In this document: piece after piece, positions 1 to 8,966 of the stretch
How the letters are laid out: each line of letters begins with the position of its first letter
How positions within the stretch are numbered: position 1 is the stretch's first letter
Assembly: GCF_024611995.1 (NCBI RefSeq)
Contig: NZ_CP102509.1
Location: forward strand, 3,472,001 to 3,536,000
Source of the DNA: Streptomyces sp. NBC_00162
GTDB lineage: Bacteria; Actinomycetota; Actinomycetes; Streptomycetales; Streptomycetaceae
Length of the DNA: 64,000 nt
Reading direction: 5' to 3'
Translations under genes and position numbers: made by a program
Notes under the pieces: generated by a model
The model's input: only the letters and a program-made list of their open reading frames with translations
Told to the model about the DNA's origin: nothing
Database searches by the model: none

Positions 1-141
1 GCCGAGCGTCTCGCCGGCGCGCAGGTCGAAGGAGACCCCGTCGACCGCCTTCACCGCGCCGATCTGCTTGCGGAAGACGATGCCCTGGGTCAGCGGGTAG
101 TGCTTGACCAGGTCCTTCACTTCCAGAAGGGACTCAGACAT
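1..141 (-). CDS. Oligopeptide ABC transporter ATP-binding protein (OppF/DppF type), N-terminal part only
   Basis: Only the first 46 codons lie in the window; the gene runs off the left edge. The N-terminus resembles the complete paralogue at 5896-6948, including VKHYPLTQGI near the start and the KAVDGVSFDL stretch before the Walker A loop. It should be the second nucleotide-binding subunit of the import complex on the cytoplasmic face. Its ATG lies inside the end of the preceding ATPase gene (8-bp overlap), so translational coupling is likely. The missing Walker and signature motifs cannot be checked. Confidence 0.85.
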   Translation of the reverse strand, partial: MSESLLEVKDLVKHYPLTQGIVFRKQIGAVKAVDGVSFDLRAGETLG

Positions 142-1108
142 GGAGGCACTCCTTCCAGAAGAAGCAGGCGCTGGTCCGGTCCTCGGCGACCTGCGCCAGC
201 GGCGGGACCTCGGCCCGGCAGACGGCCTGCGCCATCGGGCAGCGCGGGTTGAAGGCGCAGCCGGGCGGGATGGCGAGCAGGTTCGGGGGCAGGCCCTTGA
301 TCGCGTACAGCTCCTGGCCCTTCTGGTCGAGGCGCGGGATGGAGTCCAGCAGGCCGCGCGTGTACGGGTGCGCGGGCGCCTGGTAGATCTGGTGGACGGG
401 GGCCGCCTCGACGATCCGGCCCGCGTACATGACGGCGATCTTGTCGGCGACGTCGGCGACCACGCCCAGGTCGTGGGTGATCAGGATGAGGCCCATGTTG
501 AGCTCGCGCTGGAGCTCGGCCAGCAGGTCCATCACCTGGGCCTGGACGGTGACGTCCAGGGCGGTGGTCGGCTCGTCCGCGATGATCAGCGAGGGTTCCA
601 GCGCCAGCGCCATCGCGATCATGATGCGCTGGCGCATGCCGCCGGAGAACTGGTGCGGATAGTCCCCCACGCGCTGCTTGGCCGCCGGGATCTTCACCCG
701 GTCCATCAGCTCGACGGCCTTGCCCTTGGCGTCCTTGCGGGACATCCCGCGGTGGACCTCGTACATCTCGCCGAGCTGCGCGCCCACGCTGAGCACGGGG
801 TTCAGGGAGGAGAGGGCGTCCTGGAAGATCATCGCCATGTCGGCGCCGCGGATCTTCCGCCGGTCCTCCTCCTTCATCTTCAGCAGGTCCCGGCCCTTGA
901 AGAGGATCTCGCCGCCCGCGATCCGGCCCGGCGGCGTCTCCAGGATGCCCATCACGGCCTGGGCGGTCACCGACTTGCCGGAGCCCGACTCGCCGAGCAC
1001 GGCGAGCGTCTCGCCCTCGTCCACCGAGTAGTCGACGCCGTTGACCGCCTTCGCGACTCCGTCGCGCGTCTTGAATTCCACGTGCAGGTCGCGGACTTCG
1101 AGCAGCAT
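134..1108 (-). CDS. Oligopeptide ABC transporter ATP-binding protein (OppD/DppD type)
   Basis: 324 aa, a normal length for OppD/DppD. Walker A is GESGSGKS near residue 40, the signature is FSGGMRQR, and Walker B with the D-loop is LIIADEPTTALD followed by a switch histidine in LITHDLG. A C-terminal oligopeptide-transporter extension carries CAFNPRCP. It would hydrolyse ATP to drive peptide import together with the partial ATPase that overlaps its 3' end by 8 bp. It sits 12 bp behind the permease gene. It is closely similar to the D subunit at 6941-7996, which indicates operon duplication. The peptide specificity cannot be read from this subunit. Confidence 0.93.
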   Translation of the reverse strand: MLLEVRDLHVEFKTRDGVAKAVNGVDYSVDEGETLAVLGESGSGKSVTAQAVMGILETPPGRIAGGEILFKGRDLLKMKEEDRRKIRGADMAMIFQDALSSLNPVLSVGAQLGEMYEVHRGMSRKDAKGKAVELMDRVKIPAAKQRVGDYPHQFSGGMRQRIMIAMALALEPSLIIADEPTTALDVTVQAQVMDLLAELQRELNMGLILITHDLGVVADVADKIAVMYAGRIVEAAPVHQIYQAPAHPYTRGLLDSIPRLDQKGQELYAIKGLPPNLLAIPPGCAFNPRCPMAQAVCRAEVPPLAQVAEDRTSACFFWKECLHV

Positions 1109-1120
1109 GTGCGGGGCTCC

Positions 1121-2128
1121 TCAGCGCAGCTTGGGGTCGAGGGCGTCGCGCACCGCGTCGCCGAGCATGATGAAGGCGAGCACGGTCAGGCTGAGCGCGC
1201 CCGCCGGCCAGAGCAGCATGTGCGGGGCGTTGCGGATCTGCGAGGCCGCGTTGGAGATGTCGATGCCCCAGGAGACGGTGGGCGGGCGCAGGCCGACGCC
1301 GAGGAAGGACAGGGTGGCTTCCAGGGCGATGTAGGTGCCGAGCGCGATGGTGGCGACGACGATGACGGGCGCGATGGCGTTGGGCGCCACGTGCCGCAGC
1401 AGCATCCGGGCGTTGCCGGCGCCGAGCGCGCGGGCGGCCTGGACGTAGTCGTTCTGTTTGGCGGTGATCACCGAGCCGCGGGCGATGCGGGCGAGCTGCG
1501 GCCAGCCGAGCAGCACGATGAAGCCGACCACGGGCCAGACGGTGGTGCTGGTGACGACGGACAGGAAGACCAGGCCGCCCAGGATCACCGGGATGCCGAA
1601 GAAGATGTCCGCGACCCGGGAGAGCAGCGAGTCCCCCCAGCCCCCGAAGAAGCCGGCGAACCCGCCGAGTGCGGAGCCGAGCAGGGCGGCGCCGAGGGTG
1701 GCGCACACGCCCACGGTGATGGAGGCGCGGGCGCCGTAGACGGTACGCGTGTACACGTCGCAGCCCTGGGTGTCGTAGCCGAAGGGGTGGCCGGGTGAGG
1801 CGCCCTGCTGGGACTTGGACAGGTCGCATTGCAGCGGGTCGCCACTGGCGATGAGCTGCGGCCAGATCGAGATGACCACGAGGAACAGGATCACCAGCGA
1901 GGAGATGACGAAGACGGGGTTGCGACGCAGCTGGTGCCAGGCGTCGGACCACAGGGAGCGGGGCTTCTCCTTGGGCCCGGAGCCGGCCGGCTTGTCGCCG
2001 AGCGTCTTCTCCAGGCTCTCGGCCTCGTCCAGCGCGAGATCCATGGGCCCGCCCGCGCCGGTGGGTGCGATGGCTTCCCCCTCTCCGGGCTCCAGCGGGT
2101 CGTAGGCGGGCGGCTCGGGCTCAGGCAT
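1121..2128 (-). CDS. Oligopeptide ABC transporter permease (OppC/DppC type)
   Basis: 335 aa inner-membrane permease. A proline- and acid-rich cytoplasmic N-terminus of about 75 residues precedes the first membrane segment (VFVISSLVILFLVVISI). Further hydrophobic segments follow, and the coupling-helix region reads ARALGAGNARMLLRHVAPN, the EAA-like loop that contacts the ATPase. The C-terminus FIMLGDAVRDALDPKLR is identical in type to the paralogue at 8010-8966. The ATG overlaps the stop of the B permease by 8 bp, so translation is probably coupled. Family assignment is secure; substrate is unknown. Confidence 0.93.
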   Translation of the reverse strand: MPEPEPPAYDPLEPGEGEAIAPTGAGGPMDLALDEAESLEKTLGDKPAGSGPKEKPRSLWSDAWHQLRRNPVFVISSLVILFLVVISIWPQLIASGDPLQCDLSKSQQGASPGHPFGYDTQGCDVYTRTVYGARASITVGVCATLGAALLGSALGGFAGFFGGWGDSLLSRVADIFFGIPVILGGLVFLSVVTSTTVWPVVGFIVLLGWPQLARIARGSVITAKQNDYVQAARALGAGNARMLLRHVAPNAIAPVIVVATIALGTYIALEATLSFLGVGLRPPTVSWGIDISNAASQIRNAPHMLLWPAGALSLTVLAFIMLGDAVRDALDPKLR

Positions 2129-3044
2129 AACGGATCCTCGGGTCCAGGACCGCGTAGAGCAGGTCGACGAGCAGGTTCGCCAGCAGGAAGACGATGACGA
2201 GGATGGTCACGAAGCCGACCACGGTGGGGGAGTTGTTGCGCAGGATGCCCTGATAGAGCTGGTAGCCGACGCCGTGGATGTTGAAGATCCGCTCGGTGAC
2301 GATGGCGCCGCCCATGAGCGCGCCGATGTCGGTGCCGATGAAGGTGACCACCGGGATCAGCGAGTTCCGCAGCAGGTGGCGGGTGATGACCCTGTGGCGC
2401 GGCAGTCCCTTGGCGGTGGCGGTGCGGACGTAGTCCGCCTTGGCGTTCTCGGCGATGGAGGTGCGCGAGAGCCGGGTCACGTACGCGAGCGAGACCAGGG
2501 CGAGGACGATGCCGGGCAGGATCAGCTCGTTGAAGGGGGCGTCCGGGGAGACGGTGGGCCGGACCCAGCCCCATTTGACGCCGAAGAGGTACTGGAGCAG
2601 GTAGCCCGTCACGAAGGTGGGCACCGAGATGACGACGAGGGTCATCACCAGCACGGAGGTGTCGATGGACTTGCCGCGGCGCAGTCCGCTGACCACGCCG
2701 AAGGTGATGCCGAAGACGATCTCGATGAGGATCGCGATGACGGTCAGGCGCAGGGTGACCGGGAAGGCCGTCGCCATCAGCTCGGTGACGGGCTGGCCGT
2801 TGAAGGCCGTTCCGAAGTCGCCCTGGAAGATCTGGCCCATGTAGTGGAGGTACTGCTCCCACAGGGGGCGGTCGAGGTAGAGGTCCTTGCGGATGCGCGC
2901 GGCGGTGGCCGGGTCGGGCGCCTTGTCGCCGAAGAGGGCCGCGACCGGGTCACCGAGCGCGTACACCATGAAGAAGATCAGGAAGGTGCTGCCGATGAAC
3001 ACGGGGATCATCTGGAGCAGCCGCCGGATCACATAACGTCCCAT
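2121..3044 (-). CDS. Oligopeptide ABC transporter permease (OppB/DppB type)
   Basis: 307 aa inner-membrane protein with the standard OppB start MGRYVIRRLLQMIPVFIGST leading into the first membrane helix. The EAA-like cytoplasmic loop reads YVRTATAKGLPRHRVITRH, and the protein ends LLYAVLDPRIRYA. It pairs with the C permease to form the import channel. It lies 30 bp downstream of the binding-protein gene and overlaps the C permease gene by 8 bp, the same geometry as in the second operon (8959-9906). Confidence 0.93.
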   Translation of the reverse strand: MGRYVIRRLLQMIPVFIGSTFLIFFMVYALGDPVAALFGDKAPDPATAARIRKDLYLDRPLWEQYLHYMGQIFQGDFGTAFNGQPVTELMATAFPVTLRLTVIAILIEIVFGITFGVVSGLRRGKSIDTSVLVMTLVVISVPTFVTGYLLQYLFGVKWGWVRPTVSPDAPFNELILPGIVLALVSLAYVTRLSRTSIAENAKADYVRTATAKGLPRHRVITRHLLRNSLIPVVTFIGTDIGALMGGAIVTERIFNIHGVGYQLYQGILRNNSPTVVGFVTILVIVFLLANLLVDLLYAVLDPRIRYA

Positions 3045-3074
3045 GGACTGCTCCAGGATCGATCCGTCGGTGGG

Positions 3075-4709
3075 TCAGCTGACCTTGATCTGGTCGTAGA
3101 CCGGCACGCTGAACTGGTTGAGCGCGACGTCCGTGATCCGCTCCGAGTGCCCGGCGCTGCCGTTCTGGTACCAGAGCGGGATGGACGGCATCTGGTCGGC
3201 GAGGATCTTCTCGGCGTTCTGGAACGTGGCGGTCGCCTTGGCGGAGTCGCTCTCCTGGTTGGCCTGGTCGACGAGCTTGTCGAACTCCGGGTTGCTGAAC
3301 TTGCCGTAGTTGGAGGAGGCGCCGGTGTAGTACAGCGGCTGCAGGAAGTTCTGGATCAGCGGGTAGTCGGCCTGCCAGCCGGAGCGGAAGGGGCCGGTCA
3401 GCTTGAAGCTGCTCTGCTGGTTCCTGAAGTCGGCGAAGGTGCCGATGGGGTTGACCGTGCAGACCGGGCCCTCGCCCAGGGCGTTGTTGATGCTGTTGCA
3501 GACGGCGTCCATCCAGTCGCGGTGCGAGCCGGTGTCCACGTTGGAGGTCAGCGTGACCTTGCCGCCGGGCAGTCCGCCGCCCTCCTGGATGAGCTTCTTG
3601 GCCTCGGTGGGGTTGAAGGTGCAGGCGTCGCCGCACGCGGTGGCGCTGAACCCGCCCTTTTCGCCGAGGGCCGGGGAGGTCCAGTCCTTGGCGGGGGTGC
3701 GGGTGTCCCGGAAGATCTGCTTGGTGATCTCGTCGCGGTTGATCGCCATCGAGATGCCGCGGCGGACCTTCTCCGAGCCCTCCTTGTTCCACTGCGGGTC
3801 GTACAGCGGGAAGGTGAGGGTCTGGATGATCAGGGCCGGCTGGTTGATGTAGCTGTCGCCGAGGTCGTTCGCGACGTTCTTCAACTGCTGCGCCGGGACG
3901 TCGTCGACGAGGTCGAGGTTGCCGGAGATCAGGTCGGTGTAGGCGGTGTTGTTGTCCGTGTAGACCTTGAGGTCCACGCCGTCGTTCTGCGCCTTGTCCG
4001 TACCGGGGTAGCCGTCCCACTTGCGCAGCTTCATGCCGGTGCCCTTGGTGTAGGAGTCCACCGTGTACGGGCCGTTGCCGACCGGCTTGGCGAGCCAGCC
4101 GTTGTGGTCGGTGAAGAAGGCCTGGGGCAGCGGGGAGAAGGCCTGGTAGCCGAGGGTCTCGGGCCAGGTGGAGAACTTCGCCTTCAGTGCGACGGTGAAG
4201 GTCTTGGGGTCCTTGACGACCAGGCCCTTCATCGTCTTGGCCTTGGGCTCGCCGGAGGCCGGGTGCAGGTCCTCGTAGCCGACGATGTCCGAGAAGAACG
4301 GCGAGTTGTTCTGCTTGTTGCGCACGTCCGCCCCGTAGTTCCAGGCGTCCACGAAGGACTGGGCGGTGACGGGTTCGTCGTTGCTGAACTTCCAGCCGTC
4401 CTTCAGCGTGATCGTGAAGTTCTGGCTGTCGGTGGTATCGATCTTCTCGGCGAGGAAGTTCAGCGCCTCGCCGGTCTTCGGGTCGTAGCGCTTCAGGCCC
4501 CGGAAGAGCATGTCCAGCACCTTGCCGCCCTGCACCTCGTTGGTGTTGGCGGGCTCCAGTGGGTTCTGCGGGTCACCCCACGAGGAGCTCACGATCCCCG
4601 CGCCCTCGCCACCGCCTCCGCCGCCGTCGCTTCCGCCGCCGCAGGCCGTCGCCGCGAGGGCGACGGCCATCGCACATGCGGCCCACTTGGCGTGGGTGGC
4701 TCCGCGCAT
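3075..4709 (-). CDS. Extracellular oligopeptide-binding lipoprotein (SBP family 5)
   Basis: 544 aa. The N-terminus has basic residues, a hydrophobic stretch and a lipobox (ALAATACGGG), so the mature protein should be lipid-anchored on the outer face and hand peptides to the permease pair. Family 5 binding-protein features include SSWGDPQNPLEPANT after the linker and the RGISMAINRDEI segment. It is first in its operon. An AGGAGG ribosome-binding site precedes the ATG, and about 107 bp of promoter region separates it from the GNAT gene upstream. It is a paralogue of the binding protein at 10003-11625, but the two sequences are clearly diverged, so the transporters probably take different peptides. 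Confidence 0.93.
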   Translation of the reverse strand: MRGATHAKWAACAMAVALAATACGGGSDGGGGGGEGAGIVSSSWGDPQNPLEPANTNEVQGGKVLDMLFRGLKRYDPKTGEALNFLAEKIDTTDSQNFTITLKDGWKFSNDEPVTAQSFVDAWNYGADVRNKQNNSPFFSDIVGYEDLHPASGEPKAKTMKGLVVKDPKTFTVALKAKFSTWPETLGYQAFSPLPQAFFTDHNGWLAKPVGNGPYTVDSYTKGTGMKLRKWDGYPGTDKAQNDGVDLKVYTDNNTAYTDLISGNLDLVDDVPAQQLKNVANDLGDSYINQPALIIQTLTFPLYDPQWNKEGSEKVRRGISMAINRDEITKQIFRDTRTPAKDWTSPALGEKGGFSATACGDACTFNPTEAKKLIQEGGGLPGGKVTLTSNVDTGSHRDWMDAVCNSINNALGEGPVCTVNPIGTFADFRNQQSSFKLTGPFRSGWQADYPLIQNFLQPLYYTGASSNYGKFSNPEFDKLVDQANQESDSAKATATFQNAEKILADQMPSIPLWYQNGSAGHSERITDVALNQFSVPVYDQIKVS

Positions 4710-4816
4710 GGAGTGCCTCCTAGGGATCCCAAGACTCGCTTAGGGCCCTATGTCACACTATGCGGGTTCGCGCACACCCCCTGTTGGACCGATTGCACCC
4801 GCGCGTCCGCCGCCTG

Positions 4817-5755
4817 TCACCCCTGCGAGTGCAAAGGCAGCTCCCAGGTGTCGACCGCGTAGTGCAGGCCCATGCCGTGCGCCTCGTAGAGCCCGAGTGC
4901 GCCGGTTTCGTTGTGGATGTCCACGCCGAGGCCGACGGTGTCCCGGCCGCGTGCCGCGTAGGCCGCGAAGCCGTGGCGGAGCAGGTAGCCGCCGATGCCG
5001 CGGCCGCGCAGGTCCTCCCGTACGCCGATGTGGCTGAGCCAGCCCATGCTCGTACGGTCGTCCCGGCTGAGCAGCACGGCCACGTCGCCCTCGCCGGGCA
5101 GGGAGGCGATCCACACCAGGGACCAGTCGAGCCTGCGCGCGTCCAGATGGTCCAGCCAGGGCTCGTACGCGCGCTCCACATGGCCGAAGTGCGCCGCGAA
5201 GGTCTGCTCGACCAGGGCGTGGGCCCGGTGGCGGTCGGCCTCGTCGGCGGAGCAGTCGCGCAGGGTGAGCCCGGCGGGCGGGGCGGGAGGGAGGTCGGTG
5301 GCCGGGTGCACGGCGCGGGTCATGACCTGGTAGCGGCGTACGGAGCGGTAGCCGCGACCGGTGAGCAGGGAGAGGTCGAGGGTGGGCTTGATGTTGAGCT
5401 GGAGCCGCAGCCGGCCCTGCCCGGCCCCGGCGGCCAGTTCGCGGGCCCGGGCCTCCATGAGCTCCAGCAGCCGGAGGGCGGCCTCGGGGTGGGCGGGCAG
5501 GACGTAGTGGTCCCCGTCGACCTGGCCGGGCCCGGAGTCCGACCAGACGAGGGCGTACGCGACGAGCCGGCCGTCCTGGAAGGCGAGCCAGGAGTCGGTG
5601 GCCAGATCGACGTCGGGGTGGTTCAAGTCGGCCTCGACGGTGCCCAGGTCGGTTTCCGGGCGGCCGATCTCGATCACGTCGACGGCGTTGAGCAGGGCGC
5701 AGATGTCGGACGCGTCCCCGGGCCCGGCGGGCCGGACGGTCAGCATGGCGGTCAT
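4817..5755 (-). CDS. Tandem-GNAT acetyltransferase, mycothiol synthase-like
   Basis: 312 aa from the ATG at 5755; a start at 5746 is also possible. Two GNAT-like halves are visible. The N-terminal half spans about residues 1-165. The C-terminal half (about 165-312) carries the acetyl-CoA loop REDLRGRGIGGYLLRHGF and ends with the usual GLYEAHGMGLHYAVDTWE strand-helix. Two fused GNAT folds are typical of mycothiol synthase MshD, but similar proteins acetylate other amines, so the substrate is not assigned. It lies between two oligopeptide transporter operons on the same strand, with its own space upstream behind the terminator at 5831-5875. Confidence 0.75.
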   Translation of the reverse strand: MTAMLTVRPAGPGDASDICALLNAVDVIEIGRPETDLGTVEADLNHPDVDLATDSWLAFQDGRLVAYALVWSDSGPGQVDGDHYVLPAHPEAALRLLELMEARARELAAGAGQGRLRLQLNIKPTLDLSLLTGRGYRSVRRYQVMTRAVHPATDLPPAPPAGLTLRDCSADEADRHRAHALVEQTFAAHFGHVERAYEPWLDHLDARRLDWSLVWIASLPGEGDVAVLLSRDDRTSMGWLSHIGVREDLRGRGIGGYLLRHGFAAYAARGRDTVGLGVDIHNETGALGLYEAHGMGLHYAVDTWELPLHSQG

Positions 5756-5830
5756 CGCCCCACTGTCGGCCCGCCCGGGCGGCGGCCGCAACCTGCTTTC
5801 TCCGCACGGCATTTCCACCTGGCAGCCGAA

Positions 5831-5875
5831 ACGGCCGGCCCCCGGCGCCGATGAGTGGCGCCGGGGGCCGGCCGT
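5831..5875 (-). terminator. 19-bp perfect hairpin, strong (bidirectional) terminator
   Basis: Perfect 19-bp inverted repeat (5831-5849 against 5857-5875) with a 7-nt loop, GATGAGT. It lies 20 bp past the stop of the last ATPase gene of the right-hand oligopeptide operon. It should end that operon and insulate the GNAT gene. Confidence 0.85.
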
Positions 5876-5895
5876 TCGGTCGTGCGCGGTGCGGA

Positions 5896-6948
5896 TCAGA
5901 CGGCCAGAATGGCCTTCTCCTCCGCGAAGTGGCACGCCGACTCGTGCGCGGCGAAGGTGTCCTGGCCCTTGAAGCGCTCCGGGATCGCCAGCAGCGGCTC
6001 CTCGGTGGCGCACTTGTCCTGGGCCTTCCAGCAGCGGGTGCGGAAGCGGCAGCCCGACGGCGGGTTGGCCGGGGACGGGACGTCGCCGGTGAGGATGATG
6101 CGCTCGCGGTTCTCGCGGACCTCGGGGTCCGGGACGGGGACCGCCGACAGCAGCGCCTGGGTGTAGGGGTGCGTCGGGTGGTCGTAGATCTGCGTGTCCG
6201 TGCCGATCTCGGCCATCTTGCCGAGGTACATGACGCCCACGCGGTCCGAGATGTGCCGGACGATCGACAGGTCGTGCGCGATGAAGACGTAGGACAGGTT
6301 GAACTCGTCCTGGAGCTTCTCCATCAGGTTGATGACCTGCGCCTGCACCGACACGTCGAGCGCGGAGACCGGCTCGTCGCAGATGATGATCTCCGGGTTG
6401 AGCGCGAGGCCGCGGGCGATGCCGATGCGCTGGCGCTGGCCGCCGGAGAACTGGTGCGGGTAGCGGTTGATGTACTCCGGGTTGAGGCCCACGACGTCCA
6501 GGAGTTCCTGGACCTTGCGGCGCCGGTCGCCCTTGGGAGCCACCTCGGGGTGGATCTCGTACGGCTCCCCGATGATGTCGCCGACCGTCATGCGCGGGTT
6601 CAGCGAGGTGTACGGGTCCTGGAACACCATCTGGATGTTGCGGCGGACGACCTTGAGGGCCCGGCCGGACAGCTTGGTGATGTCCTGGCCCTTGTAGAAG
6701 ACCTCGCCGGCGGTGGCGGTCTCCAGGCTCATCAGGAGCTTGGCGACGGTGGACTTGCCGCAGCCGGACTCGCCCACGATGCCGAGGGTCTCGCCCTGGT
6801 AGAGGTCGAAGGAGATCCCGTCGACCGCCTTGACCGCGCCGACCTGCTTCTTGAACAGGATGCCCTGGGTCAGCGGGAAGTGCTTGACCAGGTTGCGGAC
6901 CTGGAGGATCGGCTCGCGCTCGGTGACGTTCTTGGTGAGCTCAGCCAT
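5896..6948 (-). CDS. Oligopeptide ABC transporter ATP-binding protein (OppF/DppF type)
   Basis: 350 aa. Walker A is GESGCGKS, the signature FSGGQRQRIGIARGLA, Walker B IIICDEPVSALD, followed by IAHDLS with the switch histidine. A C-terminal cysteine-containing oligopeptide-transporter tail reads CRFRTRCWKAQDKC. It is the last gene of the right-hand operon, and its ATG overlaps the D-subunit gene by 8 bp. A strong hairpin follows. Its partner is the D-type ATPase immediately upstream. Confidence 0.94.
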   Translation of the reverse strand: MAELTKNVTEREPILQVRNLVKHFPLTQGILFKKQVGAVKAVDGISFDLYQGETLGIVGESGCGKSTVAKLLMSLETATAGEVFYKGQDITKLSGRALKVVRRNIQMVFQDPYTSLNPRMTVGDIIGEPYEIHPEVAPKGDRRRKVQELLDVVGLNPEYINRYPHQFSGGQRQRIGIARGLALNPEIIICDEPVSALDVSVQAQVINLMEKLQDEFNLSYVFIAHDLSIVRHISDRVGVMYLGKMAEIGTDTQIYDHPTHPYTQALLSAVPVPDPEVRENRERIILTGDVPSPANPPSGCRFRTRCWKAQDKCATEEPLLAIPERFKGQDTFAAHESACHFAEEKAILAV

Positions 6949-7996
6949 TGATCTGCTCCTTCCAGAAGTGGCACGCGCTGGTGCGGCCGGACAGCTCGGT
7001 GCCGTCCTGCGCGGTCACCTGGTGCAGGACCGGCACGTCGGTGCGGCAGATGTCCTGCGCCTTGGGGCAGCGCGGGTTGAAGGCGCAGCCCGAGGGGATG
7101 TTGAGCAGGTTGGGCGGCAGGCCCTTGATCGCGTAGAGCTCCTGGCCCTTCTGGTCCAGGCGCGGGATCGAGTCCAGCAGGCCCCGCGTGTACGGGTGCG
7201 CCGGGTTCTTGTAGATCTCGTGGACCGGGGCGTTCTCGACGATCCGGCCGCCGTACATGACGGCGATCTTGTCCGCGACGTCGGCGACGACGCCGAGGTC
7301 GTGGGTGATCAGGATCAGGCCCATGTTCATCTCGCGCTGGAGCTCCGCGAGCAGGTCCATGACCTGGGCCTGGACCGTCACGTCGAGAGCCGTGGTCGGC
7401 TCGTCGGCGATGATCAGGTCCGGCTCCAGGGCCATCGCCATGGCGATCATGATGCGCTGGCGCATACCGCCGGAGAACTGGTGCGGGTAGTCACCCACGC
7501 GCGCCTTGGCGGCGGGGATCTTCACCCGGTCCATGAGCTCGACGGCCTTGGCCGTGGCGTCCTTCTTGGACATCCCGCGGTGGACGCGGTACATCTCGCC
7601 GAGCTGGGCGCCGACGGTGTGCACCGGGTTCAGCGAGGACAGCGCGTCCTGGAAGATCATCGCGATCTTCTGGCCGCGGACCTTGCGGAACTCCTCAGCC
7701 GGGAGCTTCAGCAGGTCGGTGCCCTGGAACAGGATCTCGCCGGACGGGATCTTGCCGGGGGGCATGTCCAGGATGCCCATGATGGCCTGCGCCGTCACGG
7801 ACTTGCCGGAGCCGGACTCACCGAGGACGGCGAGGGTCTCGCCGGCGTTCACGGAGTACGAGACACCGTTGACGGCCTTGGCGACACCGTCGCGGGTGTG
7901 GAACTCGACGTGCAGGTCTCGCACTTCGAGCAGCGGGATGCCCTCCGGCGCCGAGCGGGGCGCGGGGACGTTCGAGGTCTTGTCGATGATGGTCAA
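6941..7996 (-). CDS. Oligopeptide ABC transporter ATP-binding protein (OppD/DppD type)
   Basis: 351 aa from a TTG start at 7996, preceded by GAGGAAGGGC. Walker A is GESGSGKS, the signature FSGGMRQR, Walker B LIIADEPTTALD, and the C-terminal tail has CAFNPRCPKAQDIC. Closely similar throughout to the ATPase at 134-1108, so the two operons share an ancestor. It lies 13 bp behind the C permease gene and overlaps the F ATPase gene by 8 bp. Confidence 0.94.
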   Translation of the reverse strand: MTIIDKTSNVPAPRSAPEGIPLLEVRDLHVEFHTRDGVAKAVNGVSYSVNAGETLAVLGESGSGKSVTAQAIMGILDMPPGKIPSGEILFQGTDLLKLPAEEFRKVRGQKIAMIFQDALSSLNPVHTVGAQLGEMYRVHRGMSKKDATAKAVELMDRVKIPAAKARVGDYPHQFSGGMRQRIMIAMAMALEPDLIIADEPTTALDVTVQAQVMDLLAELQREMNMGLILITHDLGVVADVADKIAVMYGGRIVENAPVHEIYKNPAHPYTRGLLDSIPRLDQKGQELYAIKGLPPNLLNIPSGCAFNPRCPKAQDICRTDVPVLHQVTAQDGTELSGRTSACHFWKEQING

Positions 7997-8009
7997 CGTA
8001 CGCCCTTCC

Positions 8010-8966
8010 TCAGCGCAGCTTCGGGTCGAGGGCGTCGCGCACCGCGTCGCCGACCATGATGAACGCGAGCACCGTGATGCTCAGCGCGCCGGCCGGGAAG
8101 AGGAGCACGTGCGGAGCCTGGAGCCAGCGGACGGAAGCGTCGCTGACCATCAGGCCCCAGGAGATCTCCGGGGGCTGGACGCCGATACCGAGGTACGACA
8201 GGGCCGCCTCGGCGGAGATGTACACACCCAGGCTGATCGCGCCGACCACGATGACGGGGGCGACGGCGTTCGGCAGGATGTGCCGGATCGTGATGCGCCA
8301 GGCGCCGGCGCCGAGGGCGCGGGCGGCCATCACGTAGTCGTTGTTCTTGTTCTGCAGCACCGAGGACCGCATGATGCGGAAGATCTGCGGCCAGCCGAGG
8401 GTGGCCAGAACGATGGAGACCGTCCAGGCGTTGCCGGGCAGGGCGGACATGATCAGCATGCCGCCGAGGAGCAGCGGGAGCGCGAAGAAGATCTCGGCGA
8501 AGCGGGACAGCACGCTGTCGGCGATTCCGCCGAGCCAGCCGGCCAGCAGACCGAGGCCGCCGCCGACGATGATCACCAGGGTGGTGGTGACGACGCCGAC
8601 GATCACGGAGTTCCGGGCCGCCCAGACGGTACGCGTGTAGACGTCGCAGCCCTGGATGTCGAAACCGAACCAGTGGTCCGCGCTCGGGGTCTTGAGCGAG
8701 TTCTGCAGGGTGCAGGCGGTGGCGTCGAACGGGCTGCCGTCGGTGAACCACTGCGGCACGGCCGACAGGACCAGCATGGCCAGCACCAGCACGGTGCCGA
8801 TCAGGAAGATCGGGTTGCGGCGCAGGTCGCGGATCGCGTCGGACCAGAGGCTGGCCTCGCGGTCCTTCTTCTTCTTGCCGTTGCCCTTGACCGGGGCGCT
8901 CGTGGCGGGGGCTCCGGTGGTCTGGGTGTCGGTCAACTCATCCCCCACCGTAGTTGTGTCACGCAT
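8010..8966 (-). CDS. Oligopeptide ABC transporter permease (OppC/DppC type)
   Basis: 318 aa. A charged cytoplasmic N-terminus containing KGNGKKKKDREAS precedes the first membrane helix (FLIGTVLVLAMLVLSAV). The EAA-like loop reads ARALGAGAWRITIRHILPN, and the C-terminus is FIMVGDAVRDALDPKLR, matching its paralogue at 1121-2128. The ATG overlaps the end of the B permease gene by 8 bp. Confidence 0.93.
   Translation of the reverse strand: MRDTTTVGDELTDTQTTGAPATSAPVKGNGKKKKDREASLWSDAIRDLRRNPIFLIGTVLVLAMLVLSAVPQWFTDGSPFDATACTLQNSLKTPSADHWFGFDIQGCDVYTRTVWAARNSVIVGVVTTTLVIIVGGGLGLLAGWLGGIADSVLSRFAEIFFALPLLLGGMLIMSALPGNAWTVSIVLATLGWPQIFRIMRSSVLQNKNNDYVMAARALGAGAWRITIRHILPNAVAPVIVVGAISLGVYISAEAALSYLGIGVQPPEISWGLMVSDASVRWLQAPHVLLFPAGALSITVLAFIMVGDAVRDALDPKLR

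Noticed and set aside
104..1798. Long plus-strand open frame opposite the oligopeptide ATPase and permease genes
   Set aside because: Composition is a reading of the complement of well-recognised genes (Arg/Gly/Asp/Val rich, no domain). High-GC DNA leaves antisense frames open. The same applies to other long antisense frames such as 2274-4862, 11930-14995, 28131-30698 and 59424-62327.
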